Source of the DNA: Pseudomonas sp. MYb327
GTDB taxonomy: Bacteria > Pseudomonadota > Gammaproteobacteria > Pseudomonadales > Pseudomonadaceae
Length of the DNA stretch: 64,000 nt
Direction: 5' to 3'
NCBI RefSeq assembly: GCF_040438925.1
Contig: NZ_CP159258.1
Span: 6,016,001-6,080,000 of the forward strand
Shown here piece by piece: positions 27,063 to 39,244 of the stretch; position 1 is the first letter of the stretch; the number at the start of each line of letters is the position of its first letter. Below the pieces are notes generated by a model. It did no database searches and was not told where the DNA came from. It worked only from the letters and a program-made list of their open reading frames with translations. The translations under genes and the position numbers were made by a program.

Positions 27063-30017
27063 TCACTCAGCGTCCAGGTGCATTGGCGTAACAACCTTGC
27101 CGTCCTTCTCCGCTTCACCCAACTGGGCATCAATGAAGTACACACGGTCATCGGCCAATTGACCCTTGTCGACCAGATAGTCCTTGATGCTGCTGGCTCG
27201 CTCCTGACCCAACTCCCGCAACAGCACTTCACTGGAGCTCCAGAACTGGATCACGTCGGCACGCATTTTCGCGGTGCGTTCTTCTTTGCCCAGGTCTTTC
27301 CATTCGGCTGGCGGTTGGGTTTTCAGGCGTGTGCGGTAGATCCCTTCCAGCAACGGACCTTTCTCACTGTCAGGCACCTGCAGCAAGTTCGCCTTCGCCG
27401 GCACCTTGTCACCGCGGCGCTGGAGCATTTTGTAGTAGTTGTACTGATATTCCCGTTCCAGTCGTTGCTCGGCGATCAGCGGGCCGTCACTGCTCTTGGC
27501 CGCGGTGCCTTCGATTTCCAGACGCAGGGCCGGGCGTTCCTTGAGGGCCAGGGACAGCTTGACCAGTGCGGCTTCGGCATCCTTGCTCAGGTCGCTTGAG
27601 CCTGGCGCGAAGGACACGGTGCCCAAATCTTCCGATCCACCGCCGGTGACCAGTCCACCAATGAGTTTGAACGGTGCCGCGGCAGCCTTGACGATCAGGT
27701 TGCGCAGGGTCTGCCAGACAATCGGCATGACGCTGAACTGCGGATTATTCAGGTCGCCACTCACCGGCAGCTCGATGGAAATCTTGCCGTCGACGTCCTT
27801 GAGCAGCGCAATCGCCAGTTTCAGTGGCAGGCTTACGGCGTCCGGGCTATCGACCTTTTCACCCAGTTGCAATTGTTCGACCACCACTTTGTTTTCAGCC
27901 TGGAGCTGGCCCTTGGTGATCTTGTAATGCAGGTCGAGATTGAGCCGCCCTTTGCGGATGCGGTATCCGGCGAATTTGCCGGAGTAAGGCGTCAGCGTGG
28001 TCAGTTCCACACGTTTGAAACTGGTAGCGATATCGAGGCTGGCCATCGGGTCGAACGGGTTGACCGCGCCCTTGATGGTGACCGGTGCATAGCGGTCGAC
28101 CTTGCCCTTGACGTCGACGCTGGCCGGTTTCGCCTGACGGCTGTCGATGGTGCCGATCTGCCCGTTGAGTTGTTGCACGGCGGTGGCGAAGTTCGGGGTC
28201 AGGCTGAAGTCGGCGAAATTCGCCGAGCCGTCATTGATCGCAATGCCGCCGATGTGGATGACCAGTGGCTTGTCCTTGCTGGCAACGGGTTTCGCACCGG
28301 GGGTCTTGGCTGTGGATTCGGGCGGTTGCGGGATCAACAGGTCATCGATGTTCGTGGTGCGGTCATCGTTGATCATGAAGCGCGCATAGGGCTGGAACAG
28401 GTTGACCTTGTCGATCGACAGGCTGTCACCGTGTTGATAGTTCAGGCCTTCGACCACCACTTGCTGCCATTTGAGAAAGTCGCGGGTTTTCAGAGTGTCG
28501 AGGGTGTGCAACTGATCGACCTGGGCGCGGCCGGTGACAGTCAAAGCCAGCGGTTCGGTGCTTTTCAGGTTGACCGCCAGATCACTGCCAAGCATGCCGC
28601 TGCGCAGTTCAAGGCGAATGAATGGATTGATGTAGGACTGGGCGACGCGCAGGTCGATGTCCTTGGTCTGGACGTTGAGTCTGGCGCTGACTGGGGCCAG
28701 ATTGACCTCGCCATCCGCCGTGAGCTTGCCTTGCTTGCCCACGCCCGTATCGAGTTTGAGCGTGAAGGGCGAGCCATTGAGGCTGTCGAATTTCTGCAAG
28801 TCGAGATTCAGCGGACCCAGTTCAAGCGCAACGGCGGGCTGCGCCTTGCGGTCAGCCAGATGCACCTGGTAATCGCGCAGTTGCACATCGTTGAGCAGCA
28901 CTTGCCAGGGTTTGCTCGGCGCAGCCGGTTCGGGTTTCGGTGAGTCGGCGGCTGCCGGCGTATTGACCGGTTCGGCGTTGGCCTTGGCGGCCGGTTTGGA
29001 CGGTTGGCTGGCGAACAGTTTTTGCCAGTCGAGTTGGCCATCAGCTTCGAGGGCGGCCCAGGTTTCCAGTTTATGGCTGCGGATCTTGCCGACCACTACC
29101 TGCTGCTTGGCCAGGTCAATGGTGGTTTCGCTGACATCGAGTCGCTCAAGTTTCACCAGCGGGCGACCGTCCGGGGCTTTGATGGCGAAGGGCGCCACGC
29201 TGACCGCGACATTGCTCAGCAACAGTTCGGTTTTTTCGGCCAGGCTGAGTTTGTAGTCGGTACTGAGGCTCATCACCCCGCTTTCGAGATCCAGGGGCAC
29301 GGCATCGCGAACATAGGGCCAAAAGGCTTTCATCTTGCCATCGGTAATTTTCAGCTTACCTTCAGAGGCAAACGGGATGAGGCTGAAGTTACCGGTCCAG
29401 TCGATTTGTCCGCCATTGGGGCCGATAGCCACCAACTCCATGTTCGCGCTGTCTTCGGGCAGGGTGCTGAGGTGCTTGAGTTCGAAGCCGAGTTTGTCGT
29501 AGAGAAATTCGATGGGTTCGCTGGGACGTTCATCCTTGAAGTGCAACGCGCCGCCAGCCAGTTTGATTCGGTCTATGCGCAGCGGGAATGGCTTGGCGTT
29601 GGGGTCGGCCGGCGTTGGCTCGCTCACTGGCAGTTTGAACAAACCGAGCAGATTGAGTTTGCCGTCCTTGGGGAAGATGATTTCGGTCTTGGATTTTTCC
29701 AGTTCGATGTCGGACAGATGCAGCGCCTTGGTCCAGAGGCTGTCGATCTGCAGGTTGGCGTACAGGCGTTCGAAGCCGATCTGTTCCTTGCCGGGCTCGC
29801 CGATGTTCAAGCCCCAAAGGGTCACTTCAAGGCTGAACGGGTTGAGTTCGATCCGTTGGATCGTGGCGGGTGTCGTGGCGTAGTTGGCCAGTTGTTGGTT
29901 GGCAACGCGTAACGCGATGCCCGGCAAGATCAGAAAGCCCAGCAGACTGTAGAGAGCCAAAGCAGTCAACAAGGCGCCGATGGCGCGAATCAATCCTTTG
30001 TACATGTGTGGCTTCAT
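27063..30017 (-). CDS. DUF748 (AsmA-like) large envelope protein
   Basis: 984 residues. I start at ATG 30017 (MKPHMYKGLIR); ATG 30005 is an alternative. One N-terminal membrane helix (LLTALALYSLLGFLILPGIAL) is followed by a very long beta-rich periplasmic region of AsmA/DUF748 type (NPFSLEVTLWGLNIGEP... and PYSGKFAGYRIRKGRLNLDLHYKI). A Pro/Ala-rich linker lies near residue 360 and another near 590. Relatives in the AsmA/TamB group are implicated in phospholipid traffic between membranes. A C-terminal LRLEIEGTA segment recalls OmpA-like domains. It is monocistronic as far as I can see. Confidence 0.88.
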   Translation of the reverse strand: MKPHMYKGLIRAIGALLTALALYSLLGFLILPGIALRVANQQLANYATTPATIQRIELNPFSLEVTLWGLNIGEPGKEQIGFERLYANLQIDSLWTKALHLSDIELEKSKTEIIFPKDGKLNLLGLFKLPVSEPTPADPNAKPFPLRIDRIKLAGGALHFKDERPSEPIEFLYDKLGFELKHLSTLPEDSANMELVAIGPNGGQIDWTGNFSLIPFASEGKLKITDGKMKAFWPYVRDAVPLDLESGVMSLSTDYKLSLAEKTELLLSNVAVSVAPFAIKAPDGRPLVKLERLDVSETTIDLAKQQVVVGKIRSHKLETWAALEADGQLDWQKLFASQPSKPAAKANAEPVNTPAAADSPKPEPAAPSKPWQVLLNDVQLRDYQVHLADRKAQPAVALELGPLNLDLQKFDSLNGSPFTLKLDTGVGKQGKLTADGEVNLAPVSARLNVQTKDIDLRVAQSYINPFIRLELRSGMLGSDLAVNLKSTEPLALTVTGRAQVDQLHTLDTLKTRDFLKWQQVVVEGLNYQHGDSLSIDKVNLFQPYARFMINDDRTTNIDDLLIPQPPESTAKTPGAKPVASKDKPLVIHIGGIAINDGSANFADFSLTPNFATAVQQLNGQIGTIDSRQAKPASVDVKGKVDRYAPVTIKGAVNPFDPMASLDIATSFKRVELTTLTPYSGKFAGYRIRKGRLNLDLHYKITKGQLQAENKVVVEQLQLGEKVDSPDAVSLPLKLAIALLKDVDGKISIELPVSGDLNNPQFSVMPIVWQTLRNLIVKAAAAPFKLIGGLVTGGGSEDLGTVSFAPGSSDLSKDAEAALVKLSLALKERPALRLEIEGTAAKSSDGPLIAEQRLEREYQYNYYKMLQRRGDKVPAKANLLQVPDSEKGPLLEGIYRTRLKTQPPAEWKDLGKEERTAKMRADVIQFWSSSEVLLRELGQERASSIKDYLVDKGQLADDRVYFIDAQLGEAEKDGKVVTPMHLDAE

Positions 30018-30110
30018 CTGTCTGAATCGGAGTGCCTTGGAGTATGGCACGCGATTCCGGTTCCGAAGCAATCCGTCGATTGGCGATCTTACAGATTAGT
30101 CTGACGCCAA

Positions 30111-31127
30111 TCAGAGCTGCAGGATCAGGGTTTTCAGGGGTGGCTGCTGATCCATCGACGGGAAATCGCCGCCCGGTTTCATCACGGTCCACTCGCGCAC
30201 CGGGCGGCCAGCTTTCTCGGCACAGCGCAAAACCTGCTCGCGCCAGTCGTCCATACTGACTTTTGCCAGGTTGTTGCAGCAGATCAGCACGCCGTTGTCG
30301 GCGGTGGTCAGCAAAGCCGGTTTCAGCAGGCTCTGGTAGTCGCGCAGCAGGTCGACGGTGCCGAAAGCACTCTTGGCCCAGGCCGGCGGATCCAACAGCA
30401 CCACGTCGTACTGGCGCTGTTCAAGGCGCTGGTAGCTCGGCAGTTTTTGGCCGCGACGCTGGGTGATCGGCAGGCCGGCCATTTGGCGGATCGCCGGGAA
30501 ATAATCGGACTGGATGAATTGCATGGTCGGTAATTGCGGGTTGAGCAGGCCGTTTTCACGACCGACAGCCAGGTTGCCTTCGGCGAAGTCGAGGTTGCAC
30601 ACCTCGCTGGCGCCCCCCGCCGCAGCACTGAGGCCGACGCCGCAGGTGTAGGCGAACAGGTTCAGCACGCTTTTGTTTTTGCTGTGGTCCTTGACCCAGC
30701 CGCGGGTATTGCGCAGGTCAAGGAACAGCAACGGATCCTGCCCGGCGTGACGGCCACGGACCCGATAATTGAGACCCCATTCGTGGCCAACCAGGTCTTG
30801 CAACGCGGCTTCGTCGGCACGGTAGACGGTGTCTTCCCGGTCGATGCGCGAGTTGCCGCGGGAGCGGTCGTTGTAGACCAGCAGGGTTTCCAGGCCTAAA
30901 TGGCTGTTGATCGTTTCGTGCAGGTGCAGCAGGTCCTCGCGTTCCAGCGACTGATGGAAACTTTGCACCATGAGTTGCGGACCGTAACGGTCGATGGTCA
31001 GGCCACCGGCGCCTTCCTGGCTGCCATGGAACAGGCGATAGCAATCGGTGCCTTGCTGATGCAGTTCCGCCAGCAGGTCGTGGCGACGTTCGAGGGCGGC
31101 GCGCAGCGCCTGAATCAAGGAAGACAT
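30111..31127 (-). CDS. Class I SAM-dependent methyltransferase (RlmI-like)
   Basis: 338 residues. A middle region DPLLFLDLRNTRGWVKDHSKNKSVLNLFAYTCGVGLSAAAGG carries the SAM-binding motif I, and VVLLDPPAWAKSAFGTVDLL is the DPPxF-type motif IV of RNA m5C/m2G methyltransferases. The catalytic C-terminal part resembles RlmI (YccW). The N-terminal PUA-like domain seen in RlmI is short or absent here, so the target base is not certain. Flanked by a REP pair downstream of its promoter side. Confidence 0.87.
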   Translation of the reverse strand: MSSLIQALRAALERRHDLLAELHQQGTDCYRLFHGSQEGAGGLTIDRYGPQLMVQSFHQSLEREDLLHLHETINSHLGLETLLVYNDRSRGNSRIDREDTVYRADEAALQDLVGHEWGLNYRVRGRHAGQDPLLFLDLRNTRGWVKDHSKNKSVLNLFAYTCGVGLSAAAGGASEVCNLDFAEGNLAVGRENGLLNPQLPTMQFIQSDYFPAIRQMAGLPITQRRGQKLPSYQRLEQRQYDVVLLDPPAWAKSAFGTVDLLRDYQSLLKPALLTTADNGVLICCNNLAKVSMDDWREQVLRCAEKAGRPVREWTVMKPGGDFPSMDQQPPLKTLILQL

Positions 31128-31189
31128 GCTGGGCGCCTTGCAGGAGGTAATTTGGCGCGGGAGTTTAACAGCTTGAGAGATGAAGAACC

Positions 31190-31279
31190 TGTAGGAGCGT
31201 GGCTTGCCCGCGATGAACGATAACGCGGTTCATCGGATGCACCTCGGTGTGCCCATCGCGGGCAAGCCACGCTCCTACA
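31190..31279. repeat. REP doublet (inverted pair)
   Basis: TGTAGGAGCGTGGCTTGCCCGCGAT and its reverse complement enclose about 40 nt. This is the common dispersed palindromic repeat of fluorescent pseudomonads. It lies upstream of the methyltransferase gene and just beyond the oxygenase stop. Confidence 0.9.
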
Positions 31280-31287
31280 AAGATGGA

Positions 31288-32160
31288 TCAGGTCAATAAA
31301 CCCATCCGCCGCTTGGCCCGCTGCACCGAGCCATTGCGCACCGCCCAGCGCAGCATTGGCGCGCTGCGATTGACGCTGGCGCGGATCAGTTTGCGTTGCA
31401 GCGGCCCTTGGCTCACGCCGAGCATGTCACTGGCCCAGTCCGGCAGCAGGTCGATTCCGGCCTGCATCATCAGACCTCCAAAAGGTTTGGCCAAACGGCT
31501 GGGGGAGGGGGCGTTCAACAACAGCCGCAACACTTCACGACTGCGCGCGTCGCACAGCAGTTGCGGACGAATGCGCTCAAGATAATCGGAAATTTCCTGC
31601 CGTGAGCGCGGCACGTCACGGGCACCCAGTCGTTCAGCCACGAGTGCGATTTCGGCGTAGTAACGATCCTGATCGGCCAGGGACAGGTGCGGATTTCGAT
31701 AGCGCAGATGCGCCGCGAGGAAGTTGCTGACCTCGGCCACGTGCACCCAGGTCAACAGCTCCGGATCGCTAGCGGCGTAGGGCCGGCCATCGGGCGCGGT
31801 GCCGGTGACTTGCAGGTGAATGGTGCGCACTTTCTCGATCAGCCAGTCGGCGTCCTGCCGGGAACCGAAAGTGGTGCCGGAAATGAACTGCCCGGTACGA
31901 CGCAGCCTGCCAAGCATGTCTTCGCGAAAGTTCGAATGGTCCCACACGCCGGCCAGGGCCAGCGGGTGCAACGCTTGTAGCATCAGGGCGCTGATGCCAC
32001 CGATGAGCATGCTGCTGAAATCGCCGTGCACTTGCCAACTCACCGAGTCCGGCCCGAACAGCCCGGGATCGCCCTTGGGGTTTTCCAGATCAAGCTTGCC
32101 CAGGGAAAGGCCGGTCAGGCTCATGACTTGGGTTTCGATACGGGTGCGGATGAATTCCAT
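31288..32160 (-). CDS. MpaB-type oxygenase (DUF2236 family)
   Basis: 290 residues. The family hallmark ALMLQALHPLALAGVWDHSNFREDMLGRLRRTGQFISGTTFGS is present, together with WVHVAEVSNFLAAHLRY further on; the histidines of these motifs bind iron/heme-like centres in MpaB/latex-oxygenase relatives. No membrane helix is evident. The substrate is unknown. The gene is a single unit bracketed by REP doublets on both sides. Confidence 0.87.
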   Translation of the reverse strand: MEFIRTRIETQVMSLTGLSLGKLDLENPKGDPGLFGPDSVSWQVHGDFSSMLIGGISALMLQALHPLALAGVWDHSNFREDMLGRLRRTGQFISGTTFGSRQDADWLIEKVRTIHLQVTGTAPDGRPYAASDPELLTWVHVAEVSNFLAAHLRYRNPHLSLADQDRYYAEIALVAERLGARDVPRSRQEISDYLERIRPQLLCDARSREVLRLLLNAPSPSRLAKPFGGLMMQAGIDLLPDWASDMLGVSQGPLQRKLIRASVNRSAPMLRWAVRNGSVQRAKRRMGLLT

Positions 32161-32200
32161 GGCGACTCAGTGGCGAAAAAAAAGGAGTAACAATCCAACC

Positions 32201-32268
32201 TGTGGGAGCCCGGCTTGCCGGCGATAGCATCCTCAAGAACGCCATCGCCGGCAAGCCGGGCTCCTACG
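32201..32268. repeat. REP doublet (inverted pair)
   Basis: TGTGGGAGCCCGGCTTGCCGGCGAT and ATCGCCGGCAAGCCGGGCTCCTAC enclose about 18 nt, between acsA and the oxygenase gene; probably also helps terminate or stabilise the acsA transcript. Confidence 0.9.
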
Positions 32269-32276
32269 AAAGCAAT

Positions 32277-34214
<1,938 letters not shown>

Positions 34215-34297
34215 GACGGTTCCTTATTCTTTTTTTGCGACAAAGATAAAGATGCGCCGAGTGACCAACGGGTTCAAGAGGGAGCTGTGCGGACCTC

Positions 34298-34386
34298 GTA
34301 GGAGCTGGCTTGCCAGCGATAGCAATGGGTCAGTGACATAAATGTCGAATGACATACCGTTATCGCTGGCAAGCCAGCTCCTGCAG
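34298..34386. repeat. REP doublet (inverted pair)
   Basis: GTAGGAGCTGGCTTGCCAGCGAT and ATCGCTGGCAAGCCAGCTCCTGC enclose about 40 nt, in the gap between acsA and pgi. Confidence 0.9.
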
Positions 34387-34416
34387 GGAATGGGGGCATT
34401 GTTGCCCCCCGTAAAA

Positions 34417-36081
34417 TCACCCGCGGTGACGACCACGGAAGTAGTTGATCAGCCCTTGGGTGGACGCGTCGTCAGCCGGCGTTTCTTCACTGCCAACCAG
34501 ACGGTTGTACACGCCTTTGCCCAGTTCCTTGCCCAGCTCCACGCCCCATTGGTCGAAGGCGTTGATGCCCCAGATCACGCTTTGCACAAAGACCTTGTGC
34601 TCGTACATCGCCACCAGTGCGCCAAGGCGACGCGGGCTGATACGTTCGACCACCAGGGTGTTGCTCGGACGGTTGCCCGGGATCACCTTATGCGGCGCGA
34701 GTTTCTGGATTTCTTCTTCGCTCATGCCTTTGTCGCGCAGTTCGGTTTGCGCTTCGGCGAGGGTTTTGCCGAGCATCAACGCCTGGCTCTGCGACAGGCA
34801 GTTGGCGTACAGCCACTGATGGTGGTCAGCCACCGGGTTGAAGCTGACGATCGGCACGATGAAGTCGGCCGGGATCAGTTGGGTGCCCTGGTGCAGCAAC
34901 TGGTGGTAGGCGTGCTGACCGTTGCAGCCGACGCCGCCCCAGATCACCGGACCGGTATCGGTGCTGACGGGAGTGCCGTCCTGGCGCACGCTCTTGCCGT
35001 TGGATTCCATGTCCAGCTGTTGCAAGTGCTTGGTGATGTTACGCAGGTAGTGGTCATACGGCAGGATCGCGTGACTCTGCGCGCCCCAGAAATTGCCGTA
35101 CCACACGCCGAGCAATGCCAGCAGCACCGGCATGTTCTGTTCGAACGGAGCGGTCAGGAAGTGCTGGTCCATGGTGTAGGCACCGGACAGCAGCTCCTTG
35201 AAGTTCGACATGCCGATGGCCAGGGCGATCGGCAGACCAATGGCCGACCACAGCGAATAACGGCCGCCGACCCAGTCCCACATCGGGAAGATGTTTTCTT
35301 CGCGGATGCCGAATGCGACGGCAGCGGCATTGTTGCTCGATACCGCGATGAAGTGACGGTGCAGTTCGGCTTCCGAACCACCCTGGGCCAGGTACCAGGC
35401 GCGAGCGGCCTGGGCGTTTTTCAGTGTTTCAAGGGTGTTGAAGGATTTTGACGAGACAATGAACAGCGTGGTCTCGGCGCGCAGCTTCATGGCCAGTTCG
35501 TGGAACTCGCTGCCGTCGATGTTCGCCAGGTAATGGCAACGCACGCCTTTCTGGGCGTAGGACAGCAGCGCTTCGGACACCAGCTCGGGGCCGAGGAACG
35601 AGCCACCGATGCCGATGTTCACCACGTCGGTGATTGGCTTCTCGGTGTAACCGCGCCACAGGCCGTCGTGGATCCGGCCCACGAGGTCGGTGATCTGGTT
35701 CAACACCTTGTGCACTTCGGGCATCACGTTGACGCCGTTGACCGACAACTTGTCGCCCACCGGACGGCGCAAGGCGGTATGCAAGGCCGGGCGGCCTTCG
35801 GAGGCGTTGACGATTTCGCCGTCGAACAGCGACTTGATCGCGCCTTTGAGATCGACTTCGTTGGCCAGCCCCACCAGCAACTGTCGGGTCTCGGCGTTAA
35901 TCAGGTTTTTCGAATAGTCGAGAAACAGACCGCAGCTGCTGAGGGTGAATTGAGTAAAGCGATGCGGGTCGGCATTGAAGGCCTCGCGCATGCTGAAATC
36001 CTGCATGGCTTGGCGGTGGTCTTTCAACGCTTGCCAGGCGGGCAGAGCGGTAACGTCATGAGGGGTGCGGTAATACGCCAT
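34417..36081 (-). CDS. pgi: Glucose-6-phosphate isomerase
   Basis: 554 residues from ATG 36081; a longer upstream frame is excluded because [19 protein letters not shown] is the family N terminus. Signatures [26 protein letters not shown], the active-site region [19 protein letters not shown] and the C-terminal [19 protein letters not shown] are visible. It interconverts glucose-6-phosphate and fructose-6-phosphate. In pseudomonads it is mainly biosynthetic, since glycolysis lacks phosphofructokinase. Confidence 0.97.
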   Translation of the reverse strand: MAYYRTPHDVTALPAWQALKDHRQAMQDFSMREAFNADPHRFTQFTLSSCGLFLDYSKNLINAETRQLLVGLANEVDLKGAIKSLFDGEIVNASEGRPALHTALRRPVGDKLSVNGVNVMPEVHKVLNQITDLVGRIHDGLWRGYTEKPITDVVNIGIGGSFLGPELVSEALLSYAQKGVRCHYLANIDGSEFHELAMKLRAETTLFIVSSKSFNTLETLKNAQAARAWYLAQGGSEAELHRHFIAVSSNNAAAVAFGIREENIFPMWDWVGGRYSLWSAIGLPIALAIGMSNFKELLSGAYTMDQHFLTAPFEQNMPVLLALLGVWYGNFWGAQSHAILPYDHYLRNITKHLQQLDMESNGKSVRQDGTPVSTDTGPVIWGGVGCNGQHAYHQLLHQGTQLIPADFIVPIVSFNPVADHHQWLYANCLSQSQALMLGKTLAEAQTELRDKGMSEEEIQKLAPHKVIPGNRPSNTLVVERISPRRLGALVAMYEHKVFVQSVIWGINAFDQWGVELGKELGKGVYNRLVGSEETPADDASTQGLINYFRGRHRG

Positions 36082-36245
36082 CGCTGCGGGTTTCCTTTTT
36101 ACTTGAACGGCTTTTATGACACTGAAAGTCCCGGAATGTCTCGGCCACTGATTGGGCCAAGTCCGGTCAGCCTGCGTGCACACGATTAAATAGCGCAGAC
36201 CGGTAACAGTAAACCTCGCGGGGTGATCTGTCTTGGCTTTGTCTG

Positions 36246-36283
36246 ACCTGCGACCGGTACTTTTTTATACCGGTACCGCAGGC
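36246..36283. repeat. Imperfect inverted repeat in the pgi-panD gap
   Basis: CCTGCG-ACCGGTA and TACCGGT-A-CCGCAGG flank CTTTTTTA. It is too irregular to be a clear terminator. The rest of the 246-nt gap shows nothing recognisable. Confidence 0.45.
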
Positions 36284-36327
36284 GAGGACAATAGAGGACG
36301 TTTCCGGTGTAGAGACTGGGGGTCCGA

Positions 36328-36708
36328 TCAGGCGACCTGAACCGGAATGGCGTTGCTGGTGTGACTCAGCTCATTGCCCGGCGCCATGTACAGCATGCGC
36401 GGCTTGAAGTTAAGCAGTTCGGCTTCGCTGTAATGGGCGTAAGCGCAGATGATCACGCGATCGCCGACCTTGGCTTTGTGTGCGGCGGCACCGTTGACCG
36501 AGATCATGCGCGAACCCTCTTCGCCACGAATGGCATAGGTGGTGAAGCGTTCGCCGTTGTCGACGTTGTAGATCTGGATCTGTTCGTACTCACAGATGCC
36601 GGACAGGTCCAGCCATTCGCCGTCGATGGCGCAAGAACCTTCGTAATCGAGAACAGCGTGGGTGACTTCGGCGCGATGCAGCTTGGCTTTGAGCATGATG
36701 GCGTGCAT
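36328..36708 (-). CDS. panD: Aspartate 1-decarboxylase PanD
   Basis: 126 residues. The self-cleavage site Gly24-Ser25 (LDYEGSC) that generates the pyruvoyl cofactor is present, along with Lys9 and the [11 protein letters not shown] and [21 protein letters not shown] regions. It converts aspartate to beta-alanine for pantothenate. Located 58 nt after panC in a leftward panB-panC-panD order. Confidence 0.97.
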   Translation of the reverse strand: MHAIMLKAKLHRAEVTHAVLDYEGSCAIDGEWLDLSGICEYEQIQIYNVDNGERFTTYAIRGEEGSRMISVNGAAAHKAKVGDRVIICAYAHYSEAELLNFKPRMLYMAPGNELSHTSNAIPVQVA

Positions 36709-36766
36709 GAGTGTTTCCCAGGTCGGAATCGAGCGGCGGGCATTGTGCCCACAGGGTTTGCGGTGC

Positions 36767-37627
36767 TTAAGCTGGCGCGTCGAGGTTCAAGTGCAAGTTG
36801 TCGATCAACCGTGTCGTACCCAGGAAGGCCGCTACCAGAATCACCAGGTCGCGGTCTTCAGGTGTTGCCTGACGCAAGGTCAGCGCGTGACGGATTTCCA
36901 GGTAGTCCGGACGCAGGCCGGCAGCTTCGAGCTGCTTTACCTGTGCGCTGATCAGCGCCGGGAAGTCCCGTTCACCCTGCTTGATCGACTCGGCGATCTC
37001 GCTCAGCGCGCGATACACCACAGGCGCAACGGCGCGCTGGTCTTCGCTGAGGAAGCCATTGCGCGACGACAGCGCCAGGCCATCGGCTGCGCGCACGGTC
37101 GGTTCGCCAATGATCTGGATCGGCATGTTCAAGTCATGCACCAATGCGCGAATCACCGCCAGTTGCTGGAAGTCTTTCTGGCCGAAAATCGCCAGGTCAG
37201 GCTGGACCATGTTGAACAGCTTGCTGACTACCGTCGCCACACCTTCGAAATGCCCCGGACGGCTGGCGCCGCAAAGGCCTTCGGACAATTGCGGGACGCT
37301 GACCCGGGTCTGGCCGGCCATGCCGTCGGGGTACATTTCTTCAACGGTAGGCGCGAACAGCAAGTCGCAACCGGCTTCGAGCAGTTTTTCCTGATCCGCC
37401 GCCAGAGTGCGTGGGTACTTGTCGAGGTCTTCGCCGGCGCCGAATTGCAGCGGGTTGACGAAAATACTCGCGACCACGAAATCCACCCGTTGGGTGGCTT
37501 TGGTAATCAGCGCGACATGGCCACTGTGCAGATTCCCCATGGTCGGCACGAAGCCGATGCGCTTGCCTTCACCACGGGCGCGGGCCACGGCGGCGCGCAG
37601 TTCGCGTACGGTTTTTACGGTGTTCAT
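36767..37627 (-). CDS. panC: Pantothenate synthetase PanC
   Basis: 286 residues. HIGH-like [16 protein letters not shown] near residue 28, [22 protein letters not shown] and [14 protein letters not shown] motifs of the nucleotidyltransferase-fold PanC family. It joins pantoate and beta-alanine with ATP. Overlaps the panB stop (ATGA). Confidence 0.97.
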   Translation of the reverse strand: MNTVKTVRELRAAVARARGEGKRIGFVPTMGNLHSGHVALITKATQRVDFVVASIFVNPLQFGAGEDLDKYPRTLAADQEKLLEAGCDLLFAPTVEEMYPDGMAGQTRVSVPQLSEGLCGASRPGHFEGVATVVSKLFNMVQPDLAIFGQKDFQQLAVIRALVHDLNMPIQIIGEPTVRAADGLALSSRNGFLSEDQRAVAPVVYRALSEIAESIKQGERDFPALISAQVKQLEAAGLRPDYLEIRHALTLRQATPEDRDLVILVAAFLGTTRLIDNLHLNLDAPA

Positions 37628-38424
37628 GCAGAGAATCCGTGTTCGATGCCAGGGAAAGTCGCTGCTTTGACTTCAGTGACGTAAGCGCTCAGGGCGGCGT
37701 GAATGGTTTCCTGGCTGGCCATGAAATTTTTCACGAATTTCGGTACGCGACCGGTAATCGACAAGCCCAGCATGTCGTGCAAGACCAAGACCTGGCCGTC
37801 GGTGCGGTTGCCGGCGCCGATCCCGATCACCGGAATCTTCACCGCCTGAGTAATTTCTTCGGCCAGCTCGCTTGGCACGCATTCGAGCAGCAGCATCGCC
37901 GCGCCGGCCTGTTCCAGGGAAATCGCATCGGCACGCATCTGCCGCGCCTGGTTTTCATTGCGCCCCTGCACTTTGTAGCCGCCGAGGATGTTCACCGACT
38001 GCGGCGTCAGGCCCAGGTGCGCGCACACCGGAATGCCACGTTCGGCAAGCAGGCGAATAGAGTCCGCCAGCCACAGTGCGCCTTCAACCTTGACCATGTG
38101 CGCGCCGGCCTGCATCAACAGGGCGCTGTTGGTCATGGCTTGCTCGGTGGTGGCATAGGCCATGAAGGGCAGGTCGGCGAGGATCAACGCATCGGTGTTA
38201 CCGCGTTTGACGGCCGCCACGTGGTAAGCCATTTCGGCTGTGGTGACGGGCAGGGTGCTGTCGTGACCTTGCAGAACCATGCCGAGGGAGTCGCCCACCA
38301 GCAGCACTTCAACACCAGCCTGATTGCAGGCGTGGGCGAAGGTCGCGTCATAGCAGGTCAGCATGGTGATTTTTTCACCTTTTTGCTTGAGACCTTGCAG
38401 GGTGGTCAGGGTGATGGCTGGCAT
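37624..38424 (-). CDS. panB: Ketopantoate hydroxymethyltransferase PanB
   Basis: 266 residues from ATG 38424, behind TGAGGAAC. The magnesium-binding [25 protein letters not shown] motif and [21 protein letters not shown] are typical. It makes ketopantoate from 2-oxoisovalerate, the branched-chain amino acid intermediate whose supply enzymes (ilvIHC) also lie in this window. First gene of the pan operon. Confidence 0.97.
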   Translation of the reverse strand: MPAITLTTLQGLKQKGEKITMLTCYDATFAHACNQAGVEVLLVGDSLGMVLQGHDSTLPVTTAEMAYHVAAVKRGNTDALILADLPFMAYATTEQAMTNSALLMQAGAHMVKVEGALWLADSIRLLAERGIPVCAHLGLTPQSVNILGGYKVQGRNENQARQMRADAISLEQAGAAMLLLECVPSELAEEITQAVKIPVIGIGAGNRTDGQVLVLHDMLGLSITGRVPKFVKNFMASQETIHAALSAYVTEVKAATFPGIEHGFSA

Positions 38425-38672
38425 GAAAATGTTCCTCATTCAGGCGCTGTGGAAACTACTGCGAGTAACGCGCGTGATTCTTCGTTAAATACAGGCGCAC
38501 GGTCTGTTGTCGTGCTTGTAAGGCCTGGATTGCGCCCTTCAACGCCGTGTTGGCGGCAGCGGGACGCCTATAGTCGTGAGGAGAACTCGGGAAGTCAATT
38601 GGATGTGTTACCGCATTGTTACGTCCGGGGTGTTACCGATGGGGACTGATGCGATTCAGCAAACGTCAAAGT

Positions 38673-38748
38673 AAAAAGATCGCAGCCTTCGGCAGCTCCT
38701 ACAGAAGCGCATTGAACTGTAGAAGCTGCCGAGGGCTGCGATCTTTTA
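38673..38748. repeat. Dispersed hairpin repeat of a second family
   Basis: AAAGATCGCAGCCTTCGGCAGCTCCTACA and a near-complement, TGTAGAAGCTGCCGAGGGCTGCGATCTTT, enclose about 18 nt. The sequence differs from the GGCTTGCC repeats elsewhere in the window. It fills most of the folK-panB gap (38425-38756); the rest holds no gene. Confidence 0.85.
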
Positions 38749-38756
38749 AGCTTTAC

Positions 38757-39242
38757 TCAGACTGCCGGGAGGCGTTCCAACCCGACGAACGGGCAGGCAG
38801 CGATCAGGTCGCGAAGGTAACGACCATCCGCCAGACGCAAATCCGCGGGCGCCATTTCGGCTAGCGGATACAGGACGAAGGCCCGTTCCTGCATGTGATA
38901 GTGCGGCACCTTGAGGCGAGGCTCATCGATCAACCGGTCACCGAACAACACAATGTCGAGATCCAGCGTGCGCGGTCCCCAGCGTTCAAGGCGCTCGCGG
39001 CCCTGTTCGTTCTCGATGGCTTGCAAGGCGTCCAGCAAATCCAGTGGCGCCAGCGCACTGTCGAGGGCTGCGACTGCGTTGGTGTAACGCGGTTGGCCGG
39101 GGAGTAGCGAGTCACTTTGATAGAACGCGGAAACCCCGACCAGTTTTGATTGCGGCAGCCGGGACAGTGCTTCGACAGCACTGCGCAGTTGTTCGGCAGG
39201 TTCAGCCAGGTTGCTGCCCATGCCGATGTAGATGCGTTCCAT
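38757..39242 (-). CDS. folK: 2-amino-4-hydroxy-6-hydroxymethyldihydropteridine pyrophosphokinase FolK
   Basis: 161 residues. The HPPK motifs YIGMGSNL, the RWGPRTLDLDIVLFGD signature and PHYHMQERAFVLYPLAEM are all present. It catalyses the pyrophosphoryl transfer step before dihydropteroate synthase in folate synthesis. Starts 2 nt after the pcnB stop. Confidence 0.97.
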   Translation of the reverse strand: MERIYIGMGSNLAEPAEQLRSAVEALSRLPQSKLVGVSAFYQSDSLLPGQPRYTNAVAALDSALAPLDLLDALQAIENEQGRERLERWGPRTLDLDIVLFGDRLIDEPRLKVPHYHMQERAFVLYPLAEMAPADLRLADGRYLRDLIAACPFVGLERLPAV

Positions 39243-39244
39243 GA